Below, piece after piece: positions 45,601 to 53,864 of a DNA stretch of 64,000 nt (its first letter is position 1; each line of letters begins with the position of its first letter). The stretch is from Kribbella jejuensis (GTDB lineage Bacteria; Actinomycetota; Actinomycetes; Propionibacteriales; Kribbellaceae): positions 682,001 to 746,000 of the forward strand of contig NZ_VFMM01000002.1 of the NCBI RefSeq assembly GCF_006715085.1, in the 5' to 3' direction. The position numbers and the translations under genes are program-made. The notes under the pieces were generated by a model. That model did no database searches. It was not told the DNA's origin and saw only the letters and a list, made by a program, of their open reading frames with translations.

Positions 45601-47119
45601 TCCAGCTGGTCAGTTCACGTCGGGGGTCGGAGATGTGGCCGAGTCGGCTGGCGGTGCCGGTATGTCGGGTGCGGCGGCTGATGGAGTCGTGGCTGGTGGC
45701 GGGGCTGCGGTTGGTGGCGGGGCGGCTGGTGGAGTGGTCGGTGGTCGCGGAGCTGCGGCTGGTGTGGCTTCGGTTGCGGCTGGGGGTGTTGTTGCTGGCT
45801 TGGCGGGGGGCGTGGCTGGTGGTTTGGCGGACGACGATCGGCATGCGGAGTGGGGTTCTGGGGGCGAGGAGGCCGGGGATGATGGGTTGGCGTCGACTCA
45901 GGTCTATCCGGCGGTTGGTGGTGCGGACGAGTCAGATCGGCACGAGTCTGAGTCGTTGAACGGGGCCGGCACGGATGCCCGGGTGGGTGAGGGTGCCGGT
46001 GTGGAGAACCCTTACGTGGACGACGCTGCCGTAGGTGCGGTCGGTGGGGCTGCGGCTGTAGGTGCGGTCGACGAGGTGCCTGTGCATGCGGGAACTGATG
46101 TTGCCTCGGGTGCTGGCGCAGCTGGTGAGGTCGGGGATGCGGGGCTTGTTGGTCGTGCCGGTGATGACACTGCGGTAGCTCGTGCGGCTGGGGTTGGGGG
46201 ACGTGGGCGTGGGGTGTTGTTGGAAGGGGTTCGGGGACGGTTGGGGGAGTTGACTGAGGTTCGGGTTCGGTTTCCGGAGCGGGTTGTTGAGGGGTGGTTG
46301 GGGCGGCGGACGCGGGCGTTGGTGGGGGATGATGGGCGGCTTTTGATTGTGGCTGCGGATCATCCGGCTCGTGGGGCGTTGGGGGTGCGTGGTGATCGGA
46401 TGGCGATGGGTAGCCGGTTGGAGTTGGTTGCGCGGTTGGTGGTTGCGTTGCAGCGGCCGGGGGTGGACGGAGTGCTGGCTACTCCTGATGTGCTCGAGGA
46501 TCTGCTGTTGCTCGGGGCGTTGGAGGGCAAGGTCGTCATCGGGTCGATGAACCGGGGTGGGCTGCAAGGGGCGGCGTTCGAGTTGGACGATCGGTTCACG
46601 GCGTACCGGACGGCGGACGAGATCGCGGCGCGGCGGCTTGATGGCGGGAAGATGCTGACCCGCATCGACCTTGCCGATCCGGGGACCGTGGCGACGCTCG
46701 AGAGCAGTGCCGCGGCCGTGACCGGACTGGCTGAGCACAAGCTGATGGCGATGGTCGAACCGTTCTGGACGACCCGGGGTGCGGACGGGCGGGTGACGAA
46801 CGTGCTCGACCCCGACTCGGTGATCAAGTCGATCCAGATCGCCTCCGGACTCGGTGCGACCAGCGCGTACACGTGGTTGAAGCTTCCGGTCGTCGACGAA
46901 CTCGAACGGGTGATGGAGGCAACGACCCTCCCGACGTTGCTGCTCGGTGGCGACCCGACGGCGGCACCGGAAGCGACGTACGCCTCGTGGGGCAAGGCGC
47001 TCGAGCTGCCGTCTGTCCGTGGACTGGTGGTCGGACGGGCGCTGCTGTTCCCGCCGGACGGTGACGTGGCTGCAGCGGTTGATCATGCGGCCGCACTGGT
47101 GCATGGCAGCAACGGATGA
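42689..47119 (+). CDS. Inositol-pathway aldolase (Cgl0158-family barrel) with giant low-complexity N-terminal extension
   Basis: An unbroken 1476-codon frame whose ATG overlaps the iolC stop (ATGA). The last 290 or so residues (from about 46241) are a normal Cgl0158-type (beta/alpha)8 aldolase: LLIVAADHPARGALGV, VDGVLATPDVLEDLLLLGAL, IGSMNRGGLQGAAFELDDRF, LDGGKMLTRIDL, YTWLKLPVVDE. In iol operons this protein takes the place of IolJ, splitting the phosphorylated sugar acid. The first 1184 or so residues have no recognised fold: Pro/Thr/Asn-rich with recurring NDPT, a decapeptide repeat, Asp/Arg/Ala-rich units, Ala/Glu/Thr pentapeptides, then Gly/Ala/Val-rich sequence. Internal GTG/TTG codons at 46214-46250, with purine-rich sequence upstream, could also start a normal-sized aldolase. 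Whether the extension is translated is open. Confidence 0.8.
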   Translation: MTPHDEDQYSEDARPLPIRPRPTEAPDATIQTPAPNDPTIQTPGPNDPTAQASRSPASNDPTIRFSHPSGSNDPTLAFSRPTALDNPTGSSRPTAPENATGSSRPTVPEDATGSPRPTAPDDPALPTPAAATPRPPQDPASQAATWWVTPSPTTPPAPTQSPNDRMLHGRTPNAPTPRGTAPTNPAPGGTPRSDLAPGGTAPSNPAAGRTGPNDPPGGGTTPSNAEAGGTAPSDLAAGGMATNDLAGGRMTPSNAAADGMARTHLAAGGTAPKDPATGGTTPSDPPARSTAAGTPTGSPQHRQAPSAPTHASGPTDPTVVARRPQNTDAPTAGNDPRTVVGGEPTGRTNPIGAIGSPEHPARGGDATDRSPASNDPTVVAHRPHDLSAATYAEQNDPTVIGRHPGTLHVPGADDITVISDPNDPTLAARRPAAPSPGARITAAHRSDVSEPDDPTMATPRTDVPRPDAHALAARQGDVPEPNTRGAATEPANVPAGADSHGVAPGRADLAAEAGARRAAPERAGVPAGAGAHGDAPERADRLGGADARRAVTERADLVAGADARRGAPERPGGAGARGAAVGADVSSGADARRDAEARADVPGADDPAVVARRGDVAGSDDVTVIGDPTDVNLGANEPTVVVRGGDVPGPDDATVLMNTSSSANADGQTTVIAHLNLPAEQTAGTQNADVPQAPPGHQLTGQTLRGAQQATLSPRKPSVQRAADQATPDAARPETERSGAEEAAAQQARAAQARAEQPAEDAYGTRQAEVAETDPAQAEATQAELTGTVAMEAEPTGAEPTGAEPTGAEAMRAETTQPQVTQAEPTGAELTGAELTGAELVGAEPTGAEPTGAEPTGGEAAQAGPTWAGGEEVPAERVRGQVPPEDGWGDQSRDGQMRADGLPAEQANLQRPRVERAVVGEGRVEQALSAELPAAQVADGGAVEGEALDGSPLDGALRADGLGGAGASGLNPAGQFTSGVGDVAESAGGAGMSGAAADGVVAGGGAAVGGGAAGGVVGGRGAAAGVASVAAGGVVAGLAGGVAGGLADDDRHAEWGSGGEEAGDDGLASTQVYPAVGGADESDRHESESLNGAGTDARVGEGAGVENPYVDDAAVGAVGGAAAVGAVDEVPVHAGTDVASGAGAAGEVGDAGLVGRAGDDTAVARAAGVGGRGRGVLLEGVRGRLGELTEVRVRFPERVVEGWLGRRTRALVGDDGRLLIVAADHPARGALGVRGDRMAMGSRLELVARLVVALQRPGVDGVLATPDVLEDLLLLGALEGKVVIGSMNRGGLQGAAFELDDRFTAYRTADEIAARRLDGGKMLTRIDLADPGTVATLESSAAAVTGLAEHKLMAMVEPFWTTRGADGRVTNVLDPDSVIKSIQIASGLGATSAYTWLKLPVVDELERVMEATTLPTLLLGGDPTAAPEATYASWGKALELPSVRGLVVGRALLFPPDGDVAAAVDHAAALVHGSNG
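43226..43555 (+). repeat. Eleven tandem 30-bp units encoding a decapeptide repeat
   Basis: In the aldolase extension, 11 consecutive units of exactly 10 codons read like TAPSNPAAGR, TTPSNAEAGG and TAPSDLAAGG (consensus T/M-x-P-S-N/D-x-A-x-G-G). Units differ at several positions, so the array is not freshly expanded. Confidence 0.9.
44200..44560 (+). repeat. Imperfect repeats of about 18-20 residues rich in Ala, Asp and Arg
   Basis: Protein segments such as APERADRLGGADARRAVTER recur several times with substitutions and small length changes (GADARRGAPERP, GADARRDAEARAD). The period is irregular, unlike the decapeptide block. Confidence 0.6.
45065..45269 (+). repeat. Tandem 15-bp repeats encoding AEPTG/AELTG pentapeptides
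   Basis: The unit GCCGAGCCGACGGGG or close variants occurs about three times at the start and about seven times at the end of this stretch, giving AEPTG and AELTG pentapeptides separated by a less regular Met/Gln/Thr segment. Confidence 0.85.
46190..46214 (+). other. G-quadruplex motif at the start of the aldolase core
   Basis: Four G-tracts (46190-46193, 46196-46200, 46205-46207, 46211-46214) with loops of 2, 4 and 3 nt on the coding strand meet the standard G3+N1-7 rule. The motif sits where the low-complexity extension ends and the conserved aldolase begins, within a wider G/T-rich coding strand. Confidence 0.7.
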
Positions 47120-47165
47120 TCTGCGGCTCCCGGACGCGAGAGATTTCTGACGAAGGACGGTTGGG

Positions 47166-48065
47166 ATGACTGAATGGGTTCGGCCCGCCGGTACGGCGGC
47201 GGACGGCGGGTACGACGTGGTGGTACGGCCCGGCGAGCCGCAGTGGCATCACAGCGGCCTGCTGGTCCGGACGCTGTTGCCCGGGCAGTCGGTGGAGATC
47301 GACACCGGGGACTGTGAGTACATCGTCCTGCCGTTGAAGGGTTCGGCGGAGGTGATCGTGGACGGTGAGGCCGTACCGCTCGGTGGTCGGGCCGACGTGT
47401 TCGCGGGTGCGACGGATCTCGCCTACGTACCGCGGAACTCGACCTTCGCGGTGGTGAGCGCCGGCGGCGCGCGGATCGCGTTCCCGCACGCGAAGGCCGC
47501 CGCGGACCATCCGTTCCGGCGGCTCGGCCCCGAAGACGTCGAGACCGAGCTGCGCGGCGCCGGGGTCGCCTCCCGTCAGGTTCGTAACTTCGGTACGCCG
47601 GGCGTCCTCGACGCGGACTCGATCATCGCCTGCGAGGTGATCACGCCGGCCGGGAACTGGTCGTCCTACCCGCCGCACAAGCACGACGAGCACCGGCCCG
47701 GGAAGGAGAGCGAGCTCGAGGAGATCTACTACTTCGAGCTGCAGCTGTCCGACGACGTACCGGAAGATGTCAAGGGCAACGACCCGATCGGCTACCAGCG
47801 GGTCTACGGTACGCCGGAACGTCCGATCGACGTCCTCGCCGAGGTGCACAGCGGCGACGTGGTGCTGGTCCCGCATGGTTGGCACGGGCCGGCGATGGCA
47901 CCGCCCGGCTACGACATGTACTACCTGAACGTGATGGCCGGCCCTGGCAAGGAACGCCAGTGGCTGATCACCGACGACCCGCAGCACGCCTGGGTCCGTG
48001 AGTTGTGGAACTCCCAACATATCGATCCGCGCCTGCCTTTCGGAGAACAAGGAGCTGAGTCATGA
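47166..48065 (+). CDS. iolB: 5-deoxy-glucuronate isomerase
   Basis: A 299-residue bicupin converting 5-deoxy-glucuronate to 5-dehydro-2-deoxygluconate, the substrate of IolC. Family features: CEYIVLPLKGSAEVIVDGE in the first cupin, and SSYPPHKHDEH with metal-binding histidines plus LEEIYYFEL and VVLVPHGWHG in the second. AAGGA precedes the ATG. It follows the aldolase by 46 bp and overlaps iolD by 4 bp. Confidence 0.95.
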   Translation: MTEWVRPAGTAADGGYDVVVRPGEPQWHHSGLLVRTLLPGQSVEIDTGDCEYIVLPLKGSAEVIVDGEAVPLGGRADVFAGATDLAYVPRNSTFAVVSAGGARIAFPHAKAAADHPFRRLGPEDVETELRGAGVASRQVRNFGTPGVLDADSIIACEVITPAGNWSSYPPHKHDEHRPGKESELEEIYYFELQLSDDVPEDVKGNDPIGYQRVYGTPERPIDVLAEVHSGDVVLVPHGWHGPAMAPPGYDMYYLNVMAGPGKERQWLITDDPQHAWVRELWNSQHIDPRLPFGEQGAES

Positions 48066-49969
48066 CGGTGCGTCTCACGGTCGCGCAGGCGCTGGTGCGA
48101 TTCCTGAGCGTCCAGTACTCGGAGCGGGACGGGGTCCGGCAGCGGTTGATCGCGGGGTGCCTGGGCATCTTCGGTCACGGCAACGTGGCCGGGGTCGGCC
48201 AGGCGTTGCTGCAGTCGGAGCTCCAGGACCCGAAGGCGCTGCCGTACATCCTGGCCCGGAACGAGCAGGCCATGGTGCACACGGCGGCGGCCTTCGCCCG
48301 CACACGTGACAGGCTGCAGACCTATGCCTGTACGGCGAGCGTCGGTCCCGGCTCGACCAACATGGTGACCGGTGCGGCACTCGCCACGATCAACCGGCTG
48401 CCGGTGCTTATCCTCCCTTCGGACGTGTTCGCGACGCGGGTGGCGACACCCGTGCTGCAGGAACTGGAGAGCTTCGGCGCCGGTGACGTCTCGGTCAACG
48501 ACGCGTTCCGCCCGGTGTCGAAGTACTTCGACCGCGTCTGGCGGCCCGAACAGTTGCCGTCGGCACTGATGAACGCGATGCGAGTGCTGACGGATCCGGT
48601 CGAGACCGGCGCGGTGACGCTGGCCCTCCCGCAGGACGTCCAGGCCGAGGCCTACGACTGGCCGGACGAGCTCTTCGTCGAGCGCACCTGGTACGTCGCA
48701 CGCCCCTTGCCGGAGGCATCAATTGTCGACAAGGCGCTAGATCTCCTACGGTCCGCGCAGCGTCCGTTGATCGTGGCCGGCGGTGGCGTGCACTACTCCG
48801 GTGCCGAGGACGCGTTGCGTGAGTTCGCTGAGAGGACCGGCATCCCCGTGTCGGAAACCCAAGCAGGTAAGGGATCTCTGAGCTGGGATCATCCGCAGTC
48901 GGTGGGCGCGGTCGGCTCGACGGGGACCACGGCAGCCAACGCGCTGGCGCGGGACGCCGACCTGGTGATCGGCATCGGCACCCGCTACAGCGACTTCACG
49001 ACAGCCTCGCGGACGGCCTTCCAGAACCCGGATGTGCGGTTCCTCAACATCAATGTCGCGCGCTTCGACAGTGGTAAGCATGCAGGCCTCCCGGTAGTGG
49101 CCGATGCGCGGGAAACCCTTGTTTCGCTGGGGTCCGCACTCGGCGAGTGGTCCGTGGATGCCAATTACACAGCCGAGGCCCAGGAACTCACCAGGACCTG
49201 GAACGGAACTGTGGACGCAATTTTCCGGCCCACTCCCGAACGGATGGCGGCTGAAGGACTGCTCACTCAGGGCGAGGTGATCGGAACCGTCAACGAATTG
49301 TCGGCGGCGTCTGATGTGGTTGTGTGTGCGGCCGGATCGATGCCGGGCGACCTCCACAAACTGTGGCGGACACGCGACCCGAAGGGATACCACGTCGAAT
49401 ATGGCTACTCCTGCATGGGATACGAGATCGCCGGCGGCCTCGGGGTCCGGCTCGGCGCACCGGATCGCGACGTGTTCGTCCTGGTCGGCGACGGGTCGTA
49501 CCTGATGATGTCCAGCGAGCTGGCGACCGCGGTCCAGGAGAACCTCAAGATCATCGTGGTCCTGGTGCAGAACCACGGCTTCGCGTCGATCGGCGCGCTC
49601 TCGGAGTCGCTCGGCTCCCAGCGGTTCGGTACGGCGTACCGCAAGCGCACCGGCGATGGCCGGCTGGACGGCGACTACCTGCCTGTCGACCTGGCCGCGA
49701 ACGTGCGCAGCTTCGGCGTCGAGGTGATCGAAGTGCACAGCAAACCCGATCTGGAGAAGGCGATCCAAACCGCGAAGGCGGCGAGCGGCCCGATCGCGAT
49801 TCACGTCACCACGGATCCGATGATCGGCGGCCCGGACAGCGACTCGTGGTGGGACGTCCCGGTCAGCGAGGTCTCGGAGCTGCAGACGACGCAGTCGGCC
49901 GCGGCGTCGTACGAGGAGAGCAAGAAGGCCCAGCGTCCGTACCTGTCTCCGGCCGAGGGGGACAGCTGA
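48062..49969 (+). CDS. iolD: 3D-(3,5/4)-trihydroxycyclohexane-1,2-dione hydrolase
   Basis: ThDP-dependent C-C ring-opening enzyme of the inositol pathway, 635 residues. Three domains as in acetolactate synthase-like enzymes: PYR domain with the catalytic Glu in LARNEQAMVHTAAAFAR, a central Rossmann domain (about 215-370), and the PP domain with the ThDP/Mg motif VGDGSYLMMSSELATAVQEN. Overlaps iolE by one base. Confidence 0.95.
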   Translation: MTVRLTVAQALVRFLSVQYSERDGVRQRLIAGCLGIFGHGNVAGVGQALLQSELQDPKALPYILARNEQAMVHTAAAFARTRDRLQTYACTASVGPGSTNMVTGAALATINRLPVLILPSDVFATRVATPVLQELESFGAGDVSVNDAFRPVSKYFDRVWRPEQLPSALMNAMRVLTDPVETGAVTLALPQDVQAEAYDWPDELFVERTWYVARPLPEASIVDKALDLLRSAQRPLIVAGGGVHYSGAEDALREFAERTGIPVSETQAGKGSLSWDHPQSVGAVGSTGTTAANALARDADLVIGIGTRYSDFTTASRTAFQNPDVRFLNINVARFDSGKHAGLPVVADARETLVSLGSALGEWSVDANYTAEAQELTRTWNGTVDAIFRPTPERMAAEGLLTQGEVIGTVNELSAASDVVVCAAGSMPGDLHKLWRTRDPKGYHVEYGYSCMGYEIAGGLGVRLGAPDRDVFVLVGDGSYLMMSSELATAVQENLKIIVVLVQNHGFASIGALSESLGSQRFGTAYRKRTGDGRLDGDYLPVDLAANVRSFGVEVIEVHSKPDLEKAIQTAKAASGPIAIHVTTDPMIGGPDSDSWWDVPVSEVSELQTTQSAAASYEESKKAQRPYLSPAEGDS

Positions 49970-50877
49970 TGGGGAAGGTCCACATCGGTACGGCGCCGGA
50001 CTCGTGGGGCGTCTGGTTCGCCGACGATCCGCAGCAGACGACGTGGACGCGGTTCCTCGACGAGGCTGCTGCGGCTGGGTACACGCGGATCGAGCTCGGT
50101 CCGTACGGCTACCTCCCGACGGATCCGGTGCGGTTGAAGGAGGAGCTCGACCGGCGCGGGCTCACGATGACGGCAGGTACGACGTTCGAGCAGTTGCACC
50201 GCCCCGACGGGTGGGAGGCGACGTGGCGCGACATCGTGAAGACGGCCGAGCTGACCGCGGCGATGGGCGCGAAGCACCTGGTCGTGATGCCGTCGATGTG
50301 GCGTGGCGACAACGGCGAGATCGTCGAGGAGCGGCTCGACCACGAAGGACAGGCCAAGCACGGGCGGGCGGTAACGGAGCTGGGTCGTCGGCTGGCCGAG
50401 GAGTTCGGGCTGCGGACGCAGTACCACCCGCATGCGGACGGCCATGTGGACACGCAGGACACGGTCGAGCGCTTCCTCGAGGAGACCGACAGCGCCTACG
50501 TGAACCTGTGCCTCGACACGGGGCACATCAGCTACTGCGGCGGCGACAACCTCGAGCTGATCCGGAAGTACCCGGACCGGATCGGTTACGTACACCTCAA
50601 GCAGGTCGATCCGAAGGTGCTCGGGGAGGTCGAGGCGGAGGGTCTGAGCGTCGACGAGGCTGTCCGGCGGGGCGTGTTCTGCGAGCCGCCGTACGGCGTA
50701 CCCGAGCTGCCGCCGGTGCTGGAAGCGCTTGCCGGGTTGGATGCCGACGTGTTCGCGATCGTCGAGCAGGACATGTATCCGTGCGCTCCCGACGTACCGC
50801 TGCCGATCGCGGAGCGCACGCTCACGTATCTGAAGTCACAGCAGCTGATCACCGGCGGGGGTGGCGAATCGGATTAA
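49969..50877 (+). CDS. iolE: Inosose dehydratase-like TIM barrel
   Basis: A 302-residue xylose-isomerase-type barrel: HIGTAPDSWGVWFADDPQQT at the start, metal-site strands LVVMPSMW, TQYHPHADGHVDT, NLCLDTGHISYCGG, YVHLKQV and VEQDMYP. It dehydrates scyllo-inosose to the diketone used by IolD. Its tight coupling to iolD makes it the better IolE candidate of the two in the locus. The start overlaps the iolD stop (TGATG). Confidence 0.9.
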   Translation: MGKVHIGTAPDSWGVWFADDPQQTTWTRFLDEAAAAGYTRIELGPYGYLPTDPVRLKEELDRRGLTMTAGTTFEQLHRPDGWEATWRDIVKTAELTAAMGAKHLVVMPSMWRGDNGEIVEERLDHEGQAKHGRAVTELGRRLAEEFGLRTQYHPHADGHVDTQDTVERFLEETDSAYVNLCLDTGHISYCGGDNLELIRKYPDRIGYVHLKQVDPKVLGEVEAEGLSVDEAVRRGVFCEPPYGVPELPPVLEALAGLDADVFAIVEQDMYPCAPDVPLPIAERTLTYLKSQQLITGGGGESD

Positions 50878-50958
50878 CGGCCACGGGAGCGTCGGCATAT
50901 GTGACACTCTCGGGTCCCAAGCAACTCAGCGGAACACCCGAAAGGCTGGTAGCAAGTC

Positions 50959-51954
50959 ATGGTTCGGTGGCAGAAGAAGGCGGTGGCCGCGGTCGCGGCT
51001 GTCGCACTTGCCGCGGCTCTGGCCGCGTGCAGCTCCTCCGGCGGCAAGCAGAAGGAGCAGAGCTCCAGCGGCAGCGGCGGTAACGTCGCCGACACGCCGC
51101 GGATGAAGGTTGCCCTGATCACCCATTCAGGGCCCGGCGACACCTTCTGGGACATCGTCCGGCGCGGCGCCGAGGCGGCCGCGAAGAAGGACAACATCGA
51201 GCTGCAGTACTCCGCCGACCCGGACGGCGCTGCCCAGGCGAACCTGGTGCAGACCGCGATCGACTCGAAGGTCGACGGTATCGCGGTCACGCTGAACAAG
51301 CCCGACGCGGTGATCCCGAACGTCAAGAAGGCGATCGCGGCCGGTATCCCGGTGACGATCCTGAACGGTGGCCTCGACCGGTGGAAGACCACCGGCGCCC
51401 TCGGGTACTTCGGCCAGGACGAGCGGATCGCCGGCCAGGCGACCGGTGAGAAGCTCAAGCAGCTCGGCGCGAAGAAGGTCATCTGCGTCATCCACGAGCA
51501 GGGCAACGTCAGTCTGGAGGCCCGCTGCCAGGGCATCAAGGACAAGTTCGGCAACGTCGAGAACGTCAACGTCAACGGCACCGACCAGCCCGGGACCCAG
51601 GCGACCTTGACCTCGAAGCTGCAGGCCGACAAGACCGCCGACTACGTCGTCGCGCTGAACGCCGGCATCGCGCTGACCGCGGTCCAGGCGGTCAAGGACG
51701 CGGGGTCGTCGGCGAAGGTCGCGAGTTTCGACATGAGCAAGGAAATGGTCAAGGCGGTCCAGGACGGCACGGTGCAGTTCGCCGTCGACCAGCAGCCGTA
51801 CCTGCAGGGCTACCTGGCGATCGACGCGATCTGGCTGTACAAGACGAACGGCGACACCATCGGCGGTGGCGACGCGACACTGACCGGCCCGGCGTTCATC
51901 GACAAGTCGAACATCGCGGCGGTCCAGAAGTACGCCGAAGCCGGGACGCGCTGA
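50959..51954 (+). CDS. Sugar/inositol ABC transporter substrate-binding lipoprotein (RbsB type)
   Basis: A 331-residue periplasmic-binding-protein-like lipoprotein. Signal sequence AVAAVALAAALAAC with lipobox LAAC; the mature part begins after a Ser/Gly linker and has the type-1 fold (MKVALITHSGPGDTFWDIV, AVTLNKPDAVIPNVKKAI, GYFGQDERIAGQATGEKL). Ligand inferred as an inositol from the locus. The Shine-Dalgarno is weak. Confidence 0.9.
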   Translation: MVRWQKKAVAAVAAVALAAALAACSSSGGKQKEQSSSGSGGNVADTPRMKVALITHSGPGDTFWDIVRRGAEAAAKKDNIELQYSADPDGAAQANLVQTAIDSKVDGIAVTLNKPDAVIPNVKKAIAAGIPVTILNGGLDRWKTTGALGYFGQDERIAGQATGEKLKQLGAKKVICVIHEQGNVSLEARCQGIKDKFGNVENVNVNGTDQPGTQATLTSKLQADKTADYVVALNAGIALTAVQAVKDAGSSAKVASFDMSKEMVKAVQDGTVQFAVDQQPYLQGYLAIDAIWLYKTNGDTIGGGDATLTGPAFIDKSNIAAVQKYAEAGTR

Positions 51955-51963
51955 GGTAGCGCC

Positions 51964-53010
51964 ATGGCATCGACCATCACCTCACCCGCATCGGCGGACG
52001 ACCGCGTCTCCGCTCGGTCCCTCGGCGCCCGGCTGCTCAGCCGGCCCGAGATCGGGTCGCTGGTCGGCGCGGCCGTGATCCTGGTGTTCTTCCTGATCGC
52101 GGCGCCGCCGTTCCGCAATATCGACAACACGGGCACGATCCTGTACCAGGCCGCGCTGATCGGGGTGATGGCGGTGCCGGTCTCGCTGCTGATGATCGGC
52201 GGCGAGTTCGACCTCTCGGCCGGCGTCGCGGTGACGACGTCCGGCCTGACCGCGGGCATCTTCTCGTACCAGTTCAGCATGAACGTCTGGGTCGGCGTTC
52301 TGGTCGCGCTGGTCTTCTCACTCGCGATCGGTGCCTTCAACGGCTGGTTGCTGATGCGGACCGGACTGCCCAGTTTCCTGGTGACGCTGGGTACGTTCTT
52401 CATCCTGCAGGGCCTGAACATCGCGGTCACCCGGATCACCTCCGGCGCCGTCGCGTCGAACTCGATCAGCGACATGGACGGGTTCGGCGCGGCGAAGGCG
52501 ATCTTCGCGTCGGAGTTCAAACTCGGCGGTATCACGGTCAAGATCATCATCGTCTGGTGGATCGTGTTCGTGGCGATCGCCGCGTGGGTGCTGCTGAAGA
52601 CCCAGATCGGCAACTGGATCTTCGCGGCCGGCGGTGACGCGGCGGCCGCGCGGGCGGTCGGCGTACCGGTGAAGAAGGTGAAGATCGGGCTGTTCATGGC
52701 GGTCGGGTTCTTCGCCTGGTTCACCGGCATGCAGTTGCTGTTCAACTCCAACGGCGTCGTGCAATCCGGTGAGGGCGTCGGCAAGGAGTTCCTGTACATC
52801 ATCGCCGCGGTCGTCGGCGGCTGTCTGCTCACCGGCGGCTACGGTTCGGTCGTCGGTGCGGCGGTCGGTGCGCTGATCTTCGGCATGGTCCAGCTCGGCG
52901 TGGTGTACGCCGGCTGGAATCCGGACTGGTTCAAGGCGTTCCTGGGCGCCATGTTGCTGCTGGCAACCATCGTGAACCTGGTCGTGAAGAAGCGGGCGGA
53001 GGCACGATGA
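51964..53010 (+). CDS. Ribose/inositol-type ABC transporter permease
   Basis: A 348-residue permease of the BPD_transp_2 (RbsC) class with about ten hydrophobic helices. Typical segments: SLLMIGGEFDLSAGVAVTTS, FNGWLLMRTGLPSFLVTLGT and ARAVGVPVKKVKIGLFM. Starts 9 bp after the binding-protein gene with GAGG upstream and overlaps the ATPase gene by 4 bp. Confidence 0.92.
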   Translation: MASTITSPASADDRVSARSLGARLLSRPEIGSLVGAAVILVFFLIAAPPFRNIDNTGTILYQAALIGVMAVPVSLLMIGGEFDLSAGVAVTTSGLTAGIFSYQFSMNVWVGVLVALVFSLAIGAFNGWLLMRTGLPSFLVTLGTFFILQGLNIAVTRITSGAVASNSISDMDGFGAAKAIFASEFKLGGITVKIIIVWWIVFVAIAAWVLLKTQIGNWIFAAGGDAAAARAVGVPVKKVKIGLFMAVGFFAWFTGMQLLFNSNGVVQSGEGVGKEFLYIIAAVVGGCLLTGGYGSVVGAAVGALIFGMVQLGVVYAGWNPDWFKAFLGAMLLLATIVNLVVKKRAEAR

Positions 53011-53864
53011 CCACCACGGAGTCGTTCGCGGACGAGGCGGCTGCCAGCCCCAACTCGCCCATTGTGCTGCTCGAGGACGTCGGCAAGAGCTACGGCAACA
53101 TCAACGCGCTGCGCGGGGTGTCGCTGGCCGTCCGGCAGGGCGAGATCACCTGCGTGCTGGGGGACAACGGCGCGGGCAAGTCGACGCTGATCAAGATCAT
53201 CGCCGGCCTGCACGACTACACCTCCGGCCGGATGTCGGTGAACGGCGAGGAACGGCACTTCTCCTCGCCGCGCGAGTCGCTCGACAGCGGGATCGCGACC
53301 GTCTACCAGGACCTCGCGCTGGCGCCGCTGATGTCGGTCTGGCGGAACTTCTTCCTCGGCAACGAGATCACCAGGGGACCGTTCCGGCAGCTCGACGCGG
53401 CGAAGATGAAGCGGATCGCCGAGGAGGAGCTGACCAAGATGGGGATCTCGATCCCCGACCTCGAGCAGCCCGTCGGGAAGCTGTCCGGCGGCCAGCGGCA
53501 GTGCGTCGCGATCGCGCGCGCGATCCACTTCGGCGCCAAGGTGCTGATCCTGGACGAGCCCACCGCGGCGCTCGGGGTGAACCAGTCCGGTGTGGTGCTG
53601 AAGTACATCGTGAAGGCGCGGGACGCCGGGATCGGGGTCATCTTCATCACCCACAACCCGCACCACGCGTACCTCGTCGGCAACCACTTCGTCGTGCTGA
53701 AGCTCGGCCGGGTGGCGCTGGACACGCACCGGTCGCAGATCACGCTGGAGCAGTTGACCACCGAGATGGCGGGCGGTTCCGAGCTGGAGGCCTTGAGCCA
53801 CGAGCTCCGGGAGATCGATCCTGGAAGGGTCGTGGACCAACCACAGGGGAGGGACGATGAGTGA
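53007..53864 (+). CDS. ABC transporter ATP-binding protein, single-domain
   Basis: A 285-residue ATPase: Walker A GDNGAGKSTLIK, Q-loop in TVYQDLALAPLMSV, signature LSGGQRQCVAIARAI, Walker B VLILDEPTAALG and switch His in FITHNPHHAYLV. It has one nucleotide-binding domain, unlike the fused double-domain RbsA, so it should act as a homodimer. Overlaps the next gene by 8 bp. Confidence 0.92.
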   Translation: MTTTESFADEAAASPNSPIVLLEDVGKSYGNINALRGVSLAVRQGEITCVLGDNGAGKSTLIKIIAGLHDYTSGRMSVNGEERHFSSPRESLDSGIATVYQDLALAPLMSVWRNFFLGNEITRGPFRQLDAAKMKRIAEEELTKMGISIPDLEQPVGKLSGGQRQCVAIARAIHFGAKVLILDEPTAALGVNQSGVVLKYIVKARDAGIGVIFITHNPHHAYLVGNHFVVLKLGRVALDTHRSQITLEQLTTEMAGGSELEALSHELREIDPGRVVDQPQGRDDE

